DNA from: Lepturacanthus savala
Taxonomy: Eukaryota; Chordata; Actinopteri; Scombriformes; Trichiuridae
Assembly: GCA_030544235.1 (NCBI GenBank)
Contig: CM060463.1
Coordinates: 32,571,920-32,635,919 of the forward strand
Direction of reading: 5' to 3'
DNA: 64,000 bases
The position numbers and the translations under genes were made by a program. This document shows, in pieces, positions 22,791 to 33,770 of this stretch; position 1 is the first letter of the stretch; every line of letters begins with the position of its first letter. The notes below the pieces were generated by a model. It worked only from the letters and a program-made list of their open reading frames with translations, ran no database searches and had not been told where the DNA came from.

Positions 22791-23829
22791 AGATGTGGTC
22801 AATTCTAAATATATATGAACTGTAGAGGGAGTCTCTTCATTTTACAGTATTTTTAATGTAACAGCACAGATGGAACGTGTAAAATCTCACATAGGATTTA
22901 GGAGCAAGGTGAAGCCTGGATGCCACTGCTGCTCCACTGGCCCTCCCACCACACACCACACTTGACTGGGTGGCCATGCTGGTGTGGCCCTATACCTGTA
23001 TTGCCAATCATGCATTAAGCTCGGCATTGAAGATCAATGTTGTTGTGGACACTTTCCAGGTCTGAATCTGTAACTATGAGAAAATGAACGGCACACTTAA
23101 GAGAAATAGTCTATATCTCTCAGCAATGCTGCTCTGGATGAATAGCTTTTTCTTTTAAAGGTTTCCAACAACTTATATTGTGATTAGAAGAATGTAACAT
23201 GTTAAAGGCTTCACCTATTGAATATACAATTTATTCATGGTTAAATTGACTGGACCAATAAAAAGTGTATCATAATTATGTGAAAAAAGATCTGGAAGCA
23301 GCTGGCTAACATTGGCTTGCATTCAGTTTTGAAGGAATGCTTGCATTGTATGACAGGTGGATGCAATGGTATCATTGGTATGTAAACACGTGACTTATAT
23401 CCTAGTAAAAGAAAGTATTTGGGGTTTGAAGAGGGATTTAATTGAAATCCATACATTTGATTGGACTGCAAAAAAGCGGCCAGATCCTGAGCCTACAGAT
23501 TTAATAATATTCACAAAGGATGAGTCATCAAACAGACCATTGATCAAAACTGTTATACAAGAAGAGAAAAGCAAAACTGATTTTGATTTATTTTAATGTA
23601 AAAATGTTTACACATATATTGGCATGTCCCAAGACAATTGATGCAGGGATATTATTAATTGAGCAAGAATAAAACTGTGAAAACTACTTTAAGTAAGTCA
23701 AAATTATTACCAGAGATGTGATCTAAATGTCATAAAAATACGTTTTTTATTATTTCAGGAGTCTTTAAAACCCCAAACATAGCTAGTTAGGGATGTCAAA
23801 ACTTAACACCCAGGGAAAGGTTTTCTGTG
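22791..23829. other. Non-genic sequence
   Basis: No gene firmly supported. A GC-richer island at about 22905-23060 (CCACTGCTGCTCCACTGG...) could be a transposase-derived exon fragment related to the Harbinger scrap upstream, but I could not read a convincing frame. Confidence 0.35.
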
Positions 23830-23842
23830 GTTGCCTAGCAAC
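23830..23842. promoter_or_regulatory. X-box-like RFX site upstream of the 24.3-kb gene
   Basis: GTTGCCTAGCAAC is a palindromic match to the RFX consensus (GTNRCC-N0-3-RGYAAC), about 485 bases upstream of the start codon at 24326. RFX sites of this type occur in promoters of ciliary and neuronal genes. Occupancy is inference. Confidence 0.5.
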
Positions 23843-23994
23843 GCCAACTCAGAAATATTGGAGATTGTCTTTGCTTTTAACGCATTAAATACAGCTCATA
23901 AAATACACATAAAGAAATAAAAAACAGTCAAACTGTATGACCGTGTGTTTGAATTTCATTAAGCACAATTTTTAACATAAAGCGTGTTTGTTTT

Positions 23995-24565
23995 CTTTGA
24001 AACGGCGCTGAATGGCGTCCTATCGGCGTTAGGACCCAGGTGCGCGGCAGCCTCCAGACACCGGTTGATGAGATGCTCCACTCGGTATTACACATCTTAT
24101 TACCCGACAAAGAGCTGTGGTTCACCCCGGACCGGCAAGAGTAGTCGGACATAAACTTACCAGACGGTGAAGGCGGACCAGGCAAAACAAGACAAGTGAT
24201 AGCGTTTTTTATGTATTAATTTATTATTATTAATAATAATAATATTATTTTATTCTGTTTCTGTCCGTGTCACCCCGCACCGTGGCAAGAAGAATACCCA
24301 GTCGCTTGACTCACCGGCGACAACCATGAGCCAGAGGTTCACCGTCTCCAAGAGCGACGGCGACCGGCGCCCCTCAGACATCCAGGGGGAGGTGAACCAG
24401 CTGTTCGAGGGAGATGAGCCCCCGGGCAGCGGAGGCGCGGAGGGGGAGGAGGACGCTGAGGCGTCGGTGGTGGTGCTGAGAGGTAGGAGACGCTCACGCC
24501 GGCTTCTTTATCCTCATACTGTTTGTTAGCTACAGGCTATGTGCTAGCTGTATCCTGACACCTCT
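23995..24565 (+). promoter_or_regulatory. CpG-rich promoter and 5' leader of the plus-strand gene
   Basis: CpG density rises sharply against the AT-rich surroundings (GCGCGGCAGCC, ACCCCGGACCGG, CACCCCGCACCGTGG) and extends through the first exon into the start of the intron. No TATA box is seen, which fits a CpG-island promoter. An AT-rich trinucleotide run (about 24218-24252) interrupts it. Confidence 0.6.
24326..24482 (+). CDS. First coding exon of an unidentified plus-strand gene
   Basis: ATG in a good context (ACAACCATGA) opens 52 codons plus one base before a consensus donor (GAGAG|GTAGGA at 24482/24483). The peptide starts MSQRFTVSKSDGDRRPSDIQ, continues with GEVNQLFEGDEPP, then a Gly/Glu-rich acidic stretch, and ends ASVVVLR. 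It has no signal peptide and looks like a disordered acidic cytoplasmic N-terminus. The opening M-x-x-x-FTV pattern is reminiscent of K-Cl cotransporter N-termini (SLC12A family), but the rest does not match what I know of them, so the identity is open. No second exon was found in the remaining 39.5 kb, so the first intron is very long or the later exons are too short to recognise. Confidence 0.6.
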
Positions 24566-26398
24566 CCGTCTACATGGACAGATGTGTGACGGGAATTTCT
24601 AATGTCACACAGACGCGTTTTGTGCCAACAACGAGAGGAGGAATTGCAAAGCGTCCAAATGTTTTTTTTGTCTGCAACATTTTTGTTGTTACAGGTGCAT
24701 TGCGCAAAAAATATTTGAAATTTGGATGTATGTTTATGTCTGTTATACCAAACAAAATGGGGTCTATGTCTTGGTTTCCGTATGGTTTGCTGACTTTGCA
24801 TGACGCCCTGTTGCATACATTCGAACACGTGCTTTTTATCAGTGGTCATGACTCCTCAGTTGTTAGAAAGAAGAAATCTATTTGCCACCCACATTTACAT
24901 CTGACAGACTTGCACGTTGGTGATCTGATTCATGTTTATTTTAGTTTATTTAAACTTGAACTAAAAATACACGGTCAAGAATTCATCCTCTATATTATTT
25001 GATTTGCCACTTGAACCCACAGCAGGGAAACCACTTGCTTCCCTGGTTTTGACAAGGAGATGTCAATGTCAAATATGCTTCATGCATACAGCTTGGCTTG
25101 GAATTTCTTTGTACCTTGAGTATAATGACAATCAAGATCATTTATTCATATACTACACTAGCGAATGATTGCTTGAAAAGTATGTTTTTGGCTTTTTTTC
25201 CTTTTATGTCTGGCTTTCCCCCTGATAAGGACATAATCAATTAGGAATTTTAGTAAGAGTGAAACATCATCATTATTCAAACCTTTGTATTGTCAGCTTC
25301 ACAGTAAGTTATGGCAATTTCCTCCAGTACCTCTGTGTAGTCCCATATCTGCCTCCTGGGAACCTGTGCCTTTGTGTTGCAAACCCATCACTACTTGATT
25401 GAAATAATAAAGTTTCTGTCTGTCTGAATCAAATGCAGCATGGGAAGAACAAATGGCGAGTGAACTCACTATTGGATCCAGGAATAGAAGCATTTTACAT
25501 CGCAGATGATTAGCATTAGTAAAAGTGCAATAATTCAGGACCAGCCGAGTGCAAATACAGATTTATCTGCAAATGAATCCATACATTTGCTGCTGTGCTT
25601 CACTTATAAAGGCAACTACATTAACGACATTTCTGATGAATTGACTCCCCAGATTCCCATATATTTCTTTTTTACAGCACTAGATGTGCTGCTGTTTAAT
25701 CTCTACGCCTTTCTCTCTGGTCTGCTAATAATTGCCGTAGGCAGGCATTCAGTTTAATAATTTATTCATCAGTCAAAACTATGACCAACATTGTTATAAT
25801 AATAATCAACTTAATTTAAAATATTAGTTACATCAGTATCATCTTTGATAACAACAGACTATTTTATCATGTTTAAATATGTTTCTGGAGCTATTTCACT
25901 TCCTTCAGTCCTTACACTTTATAGTATAAATATCATTCTCACTGGATATATTACCCGAGTCTTGAGAGCATTTCTGATTTGCCAGCATTCAGTACCACTG
26001 ACATATTTCCACTCTTTAAACAGCTCGCCACTGAGGTGAAGAATGGAAGCTTTTGATTACCAGTCCAGCACTCCCCTTCTTTTCTACATGCGACTACAGG
26101 AAGCCTTCAGTTTTCAAAACATGCTTCCATCTCCTCGAGTGCTGGTGAATTAATATAAAAAATGTCTCCTCAGCACTTCCCCACCTTCACTTTACAGACC
26201 AAAATGCCCCCAGTGTCTATTAATCATTTCTCTGGACTGAGCGATCGTTGCATGGGTCGCTATAGGAACAAATCTCACCATCTCCTTGTGTTCCTCTCGG
26301 GAGGTGGGGAAGGCTTTACTGACGGACCCCTCATAAATGCTGTGCCTTTGCTCAACTGGAGCCTTGTGGACACTATTGTCTTTGCATCCACTTTGCTG
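24483..26398 (+). other. Presumed first intron, proximal part
   Basis: No further exon with convincing splice sites and coding-like composition was found. A 142-codon frame at 24574-25002 runs through the end of the CpG island but has no recognisable features. Confidence 0.4.
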
Positions 26399-26412
26399 GT
26401 TGCCATGGTGAC
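26399..26412. promoter_or_regulatory. X-box-like RFX motif
   Basis: GTTGCCATGGTGAC matches both half-sites of the RFX consensus with one weaker position. It sits inside a GC-balanced stretch (26230-26440) in the presumed intron. Confidence 0.35.
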
Positions 26413-26607
26413 ACGAGGTGAAAACACTCCAGATTCAGATTGAGCAAGTAATATTATTAAATCAATCTCTTGCTGAGATGGTGCTTTTTTTTTATCATTT
26501 ATTGTATTTTTTGAGTGGCTTGAAATGGTTGTAATAGAATGGGGTAATGTAGTCAGCTATTCTGGATAAAAGACAATAATAATTTCTACTCTATCAATTA
26601 AAGTGCT

Positions 26608-26795
26608 CTTTAGGGTTGCAGCTAACAGTCAGCAACTATTTTCAGTATCAATTAACCTACTGATATGTTCTTGAAGAAACATTTTGTCAGTCAAAGTGAA
26701 AAATAAATCCAGATTTCCCAGAGGTGAGAGTGACACATTCAAATGAAACGTTTCATGTGACCAACAGTCCAAAATACAAAAATATGTACACTATT
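26608..26795. mobile_element. hAT-like non-autonomous element fragment
   Basis: TAGGGTTGCAGCTAACAGTC, followed by ATCAATTAACCTACTGAT, TTTGTCAGTCAAAGTG, CAGATTTCCCAGAGGTGA and ACCAACAGTCCAAAATACAA, is the characteristic block order of a widespread fish element in which a gggttgcaactaacgatta end is followed by accaacagtccaaa. Confidence 0.65.
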
Positions 26796-28354
26796 ATTCA
26801 AGACTACAAGCAGCAGTAGCCTTTCTGAGATCAGAGAATATTCAGCTTTCGTGTGTGGTATATGATTGTGTTTCTGTGAAGGTCTGAATCTGTCAATTAT
26901 GCCACTATTAGCATTGCCGTCCTGCCACTTTAGTATTGTTCATAAATTAGCTGGGGGACCAGAGCAATGTCTAAATTCTTCCCTCTTGGCCCGGAGCTGT
27001 GATCCTGTTTCTATTGATCCAGAGGGAGGTGTGAGTGTGGTTATTTTAGCCAGAGCAATGTGGCTGATAGTGATGGTGCTGCAGCTGGAAGGAAGAGCCT
27101 TGTCTGGCTGAAATATGCCCTCTCCGCCCTTGACCTTGAAGTTGTGTAAAAAGATATATCTTCATTAGATCAGGTGGACTCGGGGGAATGGGCTGCGGAC
27201 GGGCTGCAGATGGGTTCAGAATGGGCTGGGTGTTACTCAGCCACCAGTTGACAAAGCATAAATCGCTTCTACTGCAGAAAAAGTGTGCAACTTTGACCAA
27301 ATCTGATGCCCTGCTGTAGATACACTTTGTATTCATAGTCAATGATTCTGCAGAAAGACTAAATAAATACCCACCTCCCTCCTGGTCAGTTGGCCTGGTC
27401 TGAGCCACTTTATTAATTTCCTTTTTCATAGAGCCATGATAGCTAGTGGACTGTGAGGAGATATTCAATGAATTTGACACAAAGTGTGTTCAAATAGATC
27501 AACAAATTCACTTTTATTTTATTATAAGAGATTTTGTGTATTTCTAAATATGACTATTGAATTTTTTTGGCTACTTAGTGGGAGCATCACAAGTTGTAAA
27601 CACAGCATTTATGTTGTGTATGTATGTATTTATTTAATGAGTTTATCTGATAGACATACATAATTTATCAGCAAAAAAAATAAATGGGAAAAAGACCTGT
27701 AAGTGTTTGTTACTGTTCCAATTTGATAGGGTAAATGTTTTAGCTTATTTGCTCATCGTACAAATCCAGAGCCACATTCATTTGGAGTTGCGTTTTGTTC
27801 AACATGAAGAATGTAAATCCAATATTCACTCTGCCGTTAGCTTTGCAGGGCCTCCGACGACTCCTGAGGGAAATATCTGGCACATTCGCTGTTAAATGCT
27901 CCACTGTGTTCACCAGCTAGTAGCTTATTTTATCTGACTGATGTATTGTGCTAGTAGTAGATGTTGGGTTTATGAGTTGTATATTTGAAATGTTGACAGC
28001 TAGATTGAATCAAACCAGTCAAGTTGTGGAATTTACAATGAGTACAAAGAGACTACAGAGCTCCAATAACTTTGTAGATCTTGGAGAAGTGCAGAATAAG
28101 ATGATGATTTTCTGTGGGATCATCACGTTTTTGTAATTTGATCCATTTTTAAGCAGCCTTAAATGTAGACTATGGCTTTCTCACAGTAATTTCCTAAATG
28201 AAATGCAGTTTTTACATGAGCGAGCATGTCCCCATGTCTATGGGGCAAATTTAGGTGGTCTCTTTTATAGCACAATCCATAATTTATGCACTCCTCGACC
28301 TTGACTCATGCAGTTTCCAGCTGAGCTGTGACTGCTCAAACAGGTTCTGAAATT

Positions 28355-28356
<2 letters not shown>
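26796..28356 (+). other. Presumed intron; includes unique-looking stretches
   Basis: No exon supported. About 26850-27140 and 27700-28140 lack repeat signatures and have balanced composition, so they are candidates for conserved non-coding sequence. Confidence 0.3.
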
Positions 28357-28426
<70 letters not shown>

Positions 28427-28440
28427 CGCGGCGCGCGCGG
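28357..28440. repeat. (TG)n followed by (CG)n
   Basis: About 30 TG units pass directly into GCGCGCGCGCGG, both strongly Z-DNA-prone. Confidence 0.95.
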
Positions 28441-29205
28441 TTTTATTGGTGTAACCATTGTAGCTGGAGTGAAAACACACGTTTGTCTTGGAACAACTGT
28501 AGCCTAATTTGTCTTCATTGTTTCAATCCGTAAGCAGAAAGGTTGACTTGGCTGAGGTGTAATCTGTGTCAGGATGTTCCATTTCTTCCTCGGTAAATGC
28601 GGACCAGAAGATAATGACACACAGCATGGGCGTACAGTCACAACAAGAGCCACAATCACAACAACAACACAACCTAATAACCTCCTGGCAGCACCAAACA
28701 AAGAGATCAGTATCCGGGTCTGCTGGTCCATCTGCATGCAAAACATGGACTTTTGTGTGCATGTCTTTACTGCTCTGAATGTGTTAGTCATGCTCCAAAA
28801 TGTATTTTAAATCTATATGCAGAACTATGTGTGAATGAAGGAAGGACTCTAATTGTAGCAGAACAGAAGTCAGCTCCTATGCGTGTCCTTTCACTGTAAT
28901 TCAACCACCTTGTTGCGTTGTCTTCTTGTTGGCCTTTATCCTTTAAAACCAGAGCAGAATGTGCCTACATTATTAAAATGATATATATTGTTATTAATAT
29001 TTCAAGACTGAAGTCCTCATCCCGTATCGGCTGCCAGCAACTGTGCTCCAATGATAATGGGCTGTTTGGCAGAGAGAGGATCGTTTGTCTGTTTATACAG
29101 CCATTTCTGCCCCTGTGCCATAATAAATGCCATGTAAATAATACACAGTCACTCTTATTTATAGAGGTGCAATCCCATGTGGAGTCACTGAGGCCTATTG
29201 TGGGA
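28441..29205 (+). other. Presumed intron, no recognised repeat
   Basis: Frames are open on both strands around 28504-28810 but are not consistent with one exon. They are Thr/Gln-rich because of ACAACAACA runs. Confidence 0.3.
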
Positions 29206-29209
29206 TTAA

Positions 29210-29781
29210 CCCTCTATTGCATAAAATATTACGTAGTAATGGTAAAAACAGTTTTGAATGTTTTTATTACTTTAAATGACTTATATGAAATATAAGAAAA
29301 AGTTGCAAACTTAGTCTTCTCAGGATAGTTTCATACTATGCAAGTCAATGGGACTCCATTAGGTTGTATGCACTCTGAATTTGCCGTATTTGAACATTGT
29401 TGTCATATGGCAACAGATTTATTTTAGCATTTTATAAAAAGTAATAAAATAAAAAAAAGTAATAAAAAGTATAACCTCAATATTGAATTAAATTCTAGTT
29501 CAGTTTTTTTAATGATTAAAATTTCCCCAAATTCTAAATAATATAATAAAAAGCCAACTGAAGGTTGTGAGACAATGAGACTCACATATCAAATGTCCAT
29601 GAGCAAAAGGGACTGGCCAGCAGCATATCCTAGTCATGTGACCTCATAAATAGTATGTCCTTTAAAAATAAAAGCCCCCTTTTGAGACCTAATTGTAAAA
29701 CCATATATATAATATCACAGCGTTTTAGAAAAATTAAGATAAAGTGATTTTTGACATATGGCAACACTATGCAATAGAGGG
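29210..29781. mobile_element. piggyBac-like MITE, complete copy with TTAA duplication
   Basis: A 572-base non-coding element flanked by TTAA on both sides (29206-29209, 29782-29785). Its terminal inverted repeats are CCCTCTATTGCATA and TATGCAATAGAGGG. Subterminal CATATGGCAACA motifs occur near both ends. TTAA target duplication with CCC termini is the hallmark of the piggyBac superfamily. No transposase is encoded. Confidence 0.85.
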
Positions 29782-29882
29782 TTAATGAAATAAAGGTAAA
29801 ATAAAAAATGTAATCTACTTTGAGATGTGAGTTTCTTTTTTTTGATAAAAGCTAGATGTATGAATGTATATTACAAAAGACG

Positions 29883-30145
29883 AGAAGCTTGGTCATCCGG
29901 GAGGGGCTCAGAGTAGAGCCGCCAGAAAGGAACTGCATGAGGTGGCTTCGGCATCTGGCTAAGATGCCTTCTGGATGCCTCTGGTGTGGCGTTCTGGGAG
30001 TGTCCCACCAGGAGTAGGCTCCGGGAAGACTCCCGCTTGGCTGGGAACACCTCAGGTTTCCTGGGAGGAGTTTGATGAAGTGGCCTGGGATAGGGAAGTC
30101 TGGGCCTCTCTGCTCAGGCTGTCTGCCCCTGCACCTGGACCTAGG
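29883..30145 (+). mobile_element. Non-LTR retrotransposon (LINE) fragment, ORF2 C-terminal end
   Basis: Frames read IREGLRVEPPERNCMRWLRH, LAKMPSGCLW and, after shifts, WEHLRFPGRSLMKWP and GKSGPLCSGCLPLHLDLG. This matches the end of a familiar fish LINE (the MRWLGHLVRMPPGR region, a proline/arginine-rich stretch, then WERLGIPPEELEEVAGEREV). It is interrupted by frameshifts. Confidence 0.65.
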
Positions 30146-30235
30146 GCTGCTCAATTATAGAAAAAATCATTACTATTACGATTAGTTTGGTGATATAGAA
30201 ATCACGATTATTCAAATGATTATGTTTAAGTTATA
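30146..30235. mobile_element. Fragment of a fish hAT-like repeat (GGGCTGCTCAATTAT end)
   Basis: AGGGCTGCTCAATTATAG, AAAAATCATTACTATTACGA and ATCACGATTATTCAAATGAT correspond to the start of a common repeat in which agggctgcacgattat is followed by atcacgattatt. It directly abuts the LINE fragment. Confidence 0.5.
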
Positions 30236-30357
30236 CAATATAATTTATTCAGTATTAATCTTCAGAAATTGTTTACTGAAATATGTCAAATATCGTTTTA
30301 ACTCGATTACAAGATTATTTGACACATGAGTTTTAATTGTAATTTCAATTTAATTAA

Positions 30358-30565
30358 CCCTCTGTTGCATAGTGATACCGTATGGCAACACTTCTTATAC
30401 ATATACATACATACATATACATATCTCAATTTTTCTAAAAAGTTGTGATATAAAATCTATGTCTTTAAAGCTTGACATGTGAGCATCATTGTCTTACAAC
30501 CAAAGGTTGTCTTTTATTCAAAATTTTGGAAAATCTTCACCAAATGAAAACTATCTGGGTTAAGT
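30358..30565 (-). mobile_element. piggyBac-like MITE, truncated second copy
   Basis: Preceded by TTAA (30354-30357). It begins CCCTCTGTTGCATAGTG with TATGGCAACAC, the reverse complement of the right end of the copy at 29210-29781, and follows it through ATTTTTCTAAAA, GTGAGCATCATTGTCTTACA and ACCAAAGGTTG before diverging. The opposite terminus is missing. Confidence 0.7.
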
Positions 30566-30670
30566 AAACTTGATTTTTTTTTTTATATTTAATTTATAAT
30601 ATGCTAAAAACATTTGTTATCATACCACAACAATATGCAAATATTGAAAATTCCTAGTGTAATGTTGTGT

Positions 30671-31472
30671 GATGTTACACACAGTCAACAGTTCTTGCGT
30701 TCCCAGCCCAGGTTTGATAATGTGCAATGCACCACAAAATATGCCCCTATCTTCATATGTATAATTTCAAATTGTTATAAGTCTGAGATTTTGACTGATT
30801 ACATTTGTGTTTAAAGCAGCAGTCTTAGCTTTTTCTTTAGCACTGCAGGGGCAGACAAAATTACAACATTTTATCTATAATGCCACTGACGTCACAATAA
30901 CAAATCACTGCTACTAAGTTGGTTCATATTTGATAAAATGTCAAGCCAATTAAAAGATGCATTTAAGAGTTAGAAAAGAGCGCTGGCATCCAGCGTTTAA
31001 CAAGAGACAGTTCAGAGCTCCAAAGAATCCAAATTACCTGCAACAAAGGTGCATCTGAGGAACAAAACAAATGTATGAAAACTAAAACGAAGCGGCCCTA
31101 GTTAATACTAGGATATGGTGGAGCTTGTAGCGGAGTAATTTAGGCACCATTAAATGTAGAGCTGTAACGATTAGTCTATTAATTAATTAAACAACAATGA
31201 ATTGAACGACAGAAGATTTACTTACAACTTTTTTCTCTCTGAGAAAAAAGAGAGACAGTTTCTCTCTCATATATATATATATATATATAGAGAGAGAAAA
31301 AAGTTGTAAGTAAATCTTCTGTCGTTCAATTCATTGTTGTTTAATCAGTCAAAATCTCAGACTTATAACAATTTAAAATTATACATATGAAGATAGGGGC
31401 ATATTTTGTGGTGCATTGCACATTATCAAACCTGGGCTGGGAACGCAAGAACTGTTGACTGTGTGTAACATC
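30671..31472. mobile_element. Fold-back (long inverted repeat) element split by a nested insertion
   Basis: The right arm (31291-31472) is complementary to two separated left pieces: 30671-30801 pairs with 31342-31472 (131 bp, nearly perfect) and 31187-31240 pairs with 31291-31344 (54 bp, essentially perfect). Without the intervening 30802-31186 the left arm would be continuous, giving a palindromic element of about 420 bp with a short A/T- and GA/CT-rich loop. Confidence 0.85.
30802..31186. mobile_element. Nested insertion inside the fold-back element
   Basis: These 385 bases interrupt the left arm between GACTGATTA and TTAAACAAC, with an ATTA/ATTAATTA-type sequence at both junctions. The right end contains GAGCTGTAACGATTAGTCTATTA, resembling the terminus of a fish hAT-like repeat. 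The left end shows no obvious matching inverted terminus. Precise ends are uncertain by a few bases because of the repeated ATTAA. Confidence 0.6.
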
Positions 31473-31800
31473 TCAACACATAGGCAACAAGAAAATTGCA
31501 AAAACAATCCTATAAAGACCCGAAAGCATTCACTTTTTAACAAATGTGTGTGTTTTGTATTGTATTGTGTTTGTTGTATTTTGGGTTAGAAATGATTGGA
31601 GGTGAATTTCCTAGCTCCTGCTCTGTCCTTCCATTGTCTAACATATGCGTCACAATTTCACACTGTATATAAATGTAACTGTTTTTGACTGTTGTGTGTT
31701 GGAAAATATCATTATTAGCTTAATATTGAACTTGATATTGACCTACGCCATTTTCCCACAATGCAAAGCACAATAAACAATTGGGGGTTGCTCACAGCTA

Positions 31801-31828
31801 AAAAAAAAAATATATATATATATATTTA
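31801..31828. repeat. A-run plus (TA)n
   Basis: Short low-complexity tract inside otherwise featureless AT-rich sequence (31473-32215). Confidence 0.8.
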
Positions 31829-32215
31829 GGAGACTGGAGTGAGACAGCTCTCAGAACATTTCAGAAAATAAATAATTAAAGCGTTTTAAAGTAAAGTATT
31901 TAAAGTATTTAAAAAACATTTTGCAAGGATCCATGGACAACATTAGAGCTCTTCAAAAGTGAAACCAAACGTCTGTGTCTCCCCCTTGCAGAATAGGTCA
32001 TGTGTCCCACCCACAATCTAAAAAATACATATAGTACAAAGTATATTTTCTGAACTGTAAGTATATAATATAAAGTATATAAAACCTCTATAAAGATGAA
32101 TGCACAGATTCTGGCTCCAAACGTTTTCACATAAACCTGACAAATTGTTTACAAATTCAACATTAATTGACATTAATACATGTAATTTATTTTAATTTAT
32201 TTCATGGGTCATTGA

Positions 32216-32527
32216 CAAATAATGTTTGGCAGGATGAGAAAATGTTTAAAAATACAGTTTTAAGAAGCATTTATGAGGTCTCTCAAAATGTACGCTGTGT
32301 TGGTTTCTTGATATTTAAAAGTCATTTTGCTAAATATGATTTTGTGTGACTTTTTTTTTTAACAAGAAATGTCAAATGGTGTAACTGAATAAGAATGATG
32401 AATTTTAAAAAATATAATCCGCCTAGAATATAAAACTTGTGGATAGCATGGCTTTGTAATTTTTTTAAACCGTTTTATCGATAAACTGGTACCAAGTTAC
32501 ACCAAATGGCAGTTTTGTCACTGACCC
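32216..32527 (+). mobile_element. Unnamed MITE family, copy C
   Basis: GGGTCATTGACAAATAATG opens it and TTTTGTCACTGACCC closes it. The GGTCTCTCAAAATGTA, GTCAAATGGTGTAACTG, ATAATCCGCCTAGAATA and CTGGTACCAAGTTACACCAA landmarks are all present. Confidence 0.85.
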
Positions 32528-33297
32528 TTATTTTAAGCAGAAATAAACTATACTTTGAAGACAAGTCTATATTGTTTATATTTTACTACATTATAGAACT
32601 GAGAGCTTTGCCTCCCACTTACCTTTCTTTGTCTTCTTGCCTATCTGTCCTCCTCTGACTCTAATCCCATTAAATGGCTGATATTTGCTGCCTTAGAAGA
32701 GCCATTGATTTGTAATCTCGCTAGCCATTAAATGCCATAGCTTCTCTGTCATCACTTACATTGTTATTCCCTTTTCTGTCAAAGGGGGAACCATCAATAC
32801 AGTTTAGATCAATACAACTCATACACCATTACCTATGTCCAGTCCCTATCTAATTTAGCTGTATAAATTGAATCAAATGATTGTGGGTAGCTCTTCAGGA
32901 GTGGGGACATGGTTTAACCAGAGAGGTGAGTTGACACTGACCAGACAGCAGAGGGAAGCCTACTTAATGTTTTAATGCTACTGATACATTACTAGCAGTG
33001 GGCTGAATGCTTATATTATCTTTGTCTATGGAAATAATCACAGTCAGTGTTGTAAAAGAAGCTTATGTTACAGCTCATCTTATGAATATTATGCTGATAT
33101 TATATAGGAGGCTGTACCCATTGTATGCAACTCTTAATTGGCCTGTTCCTGTCATAAGAAGACAGTGACTGACTGCAGTTTATTTTTCATTTTCTCAATG
33201 ATCCTCAGTATTTGAAACAATTACTATACTTACTGTGTATATTACTACACTATTTACCTGGAAACCACTCTTTTGTAGATTCCTACAGTATATTACT

Positions 33298-33770
33298 CAG
33301 TGTTGGGCAAGTTAATTCAAAGCTGTAATGCGTTATTTATTACTTGTTACTGTCATTTCAAAGTAATTCATTACATTACAATTGCTTTACTTTTAAGTTA
33401 CTCTCACCAAAATAACTGAAAATATAGATTTGGCCATCTTGTCATTTTTGCTGCAATTCACAAGCGGGATCTTGATGACAAGTTTTCACAATGCTGGTGA
33501 TTTTGTTTGTTTTGTGGTTTTATCAACACTCTCATGCTCCGCGTGCTTCCTTGCTAAGTAATGAGCGTGTGTCCATCTGGAGAATGTGCTATCCAACGTT
33601 TCTGCAGGTTCACTCATCCCGATCTTCTGTCTGACGTGCGGACGTTTCATTGCTGCTAATTCTGTGGTACAGAGTAAAGTATTACCAGTTTTTTTTTTCT
33701 GTATTGCCTTACATTACCGCATTACAGCAAAAACCAGTGCATTACAGTAATTTAATTTGGTAATTCTTAG
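33298..33770. mobile_element. hAT-like non-autonomous element
   Basis: CAGTGTTGGGCAAGTTAATT, then GTAATGCGTTATTTATTACT, TTCATTACATTACAATTG and, after a middle section, TTACATTACCGCATTACAGC and GTGCATTACAGTAATT. This is the block pattern of a common fish hAT element starting CAGTGTTGGG. The right inverted terminus is not clearly preserved, so the end is approximate. Confidence 0.6.

Noticed and set aside
24326..24482. Firm assignment of the exon to a K-Cl cotransporter
   Set aside because: Only the first seven or so residues resemble that family; the rest does not, so no symbol was given.
28504..28810. Frames open on both strands, Thr/Gln-rich or Val/Cys-rich
   Set aside because: No matching splice sites or domain; driven by ACAACAACA runs. 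At most a conserved non-coding stretch.
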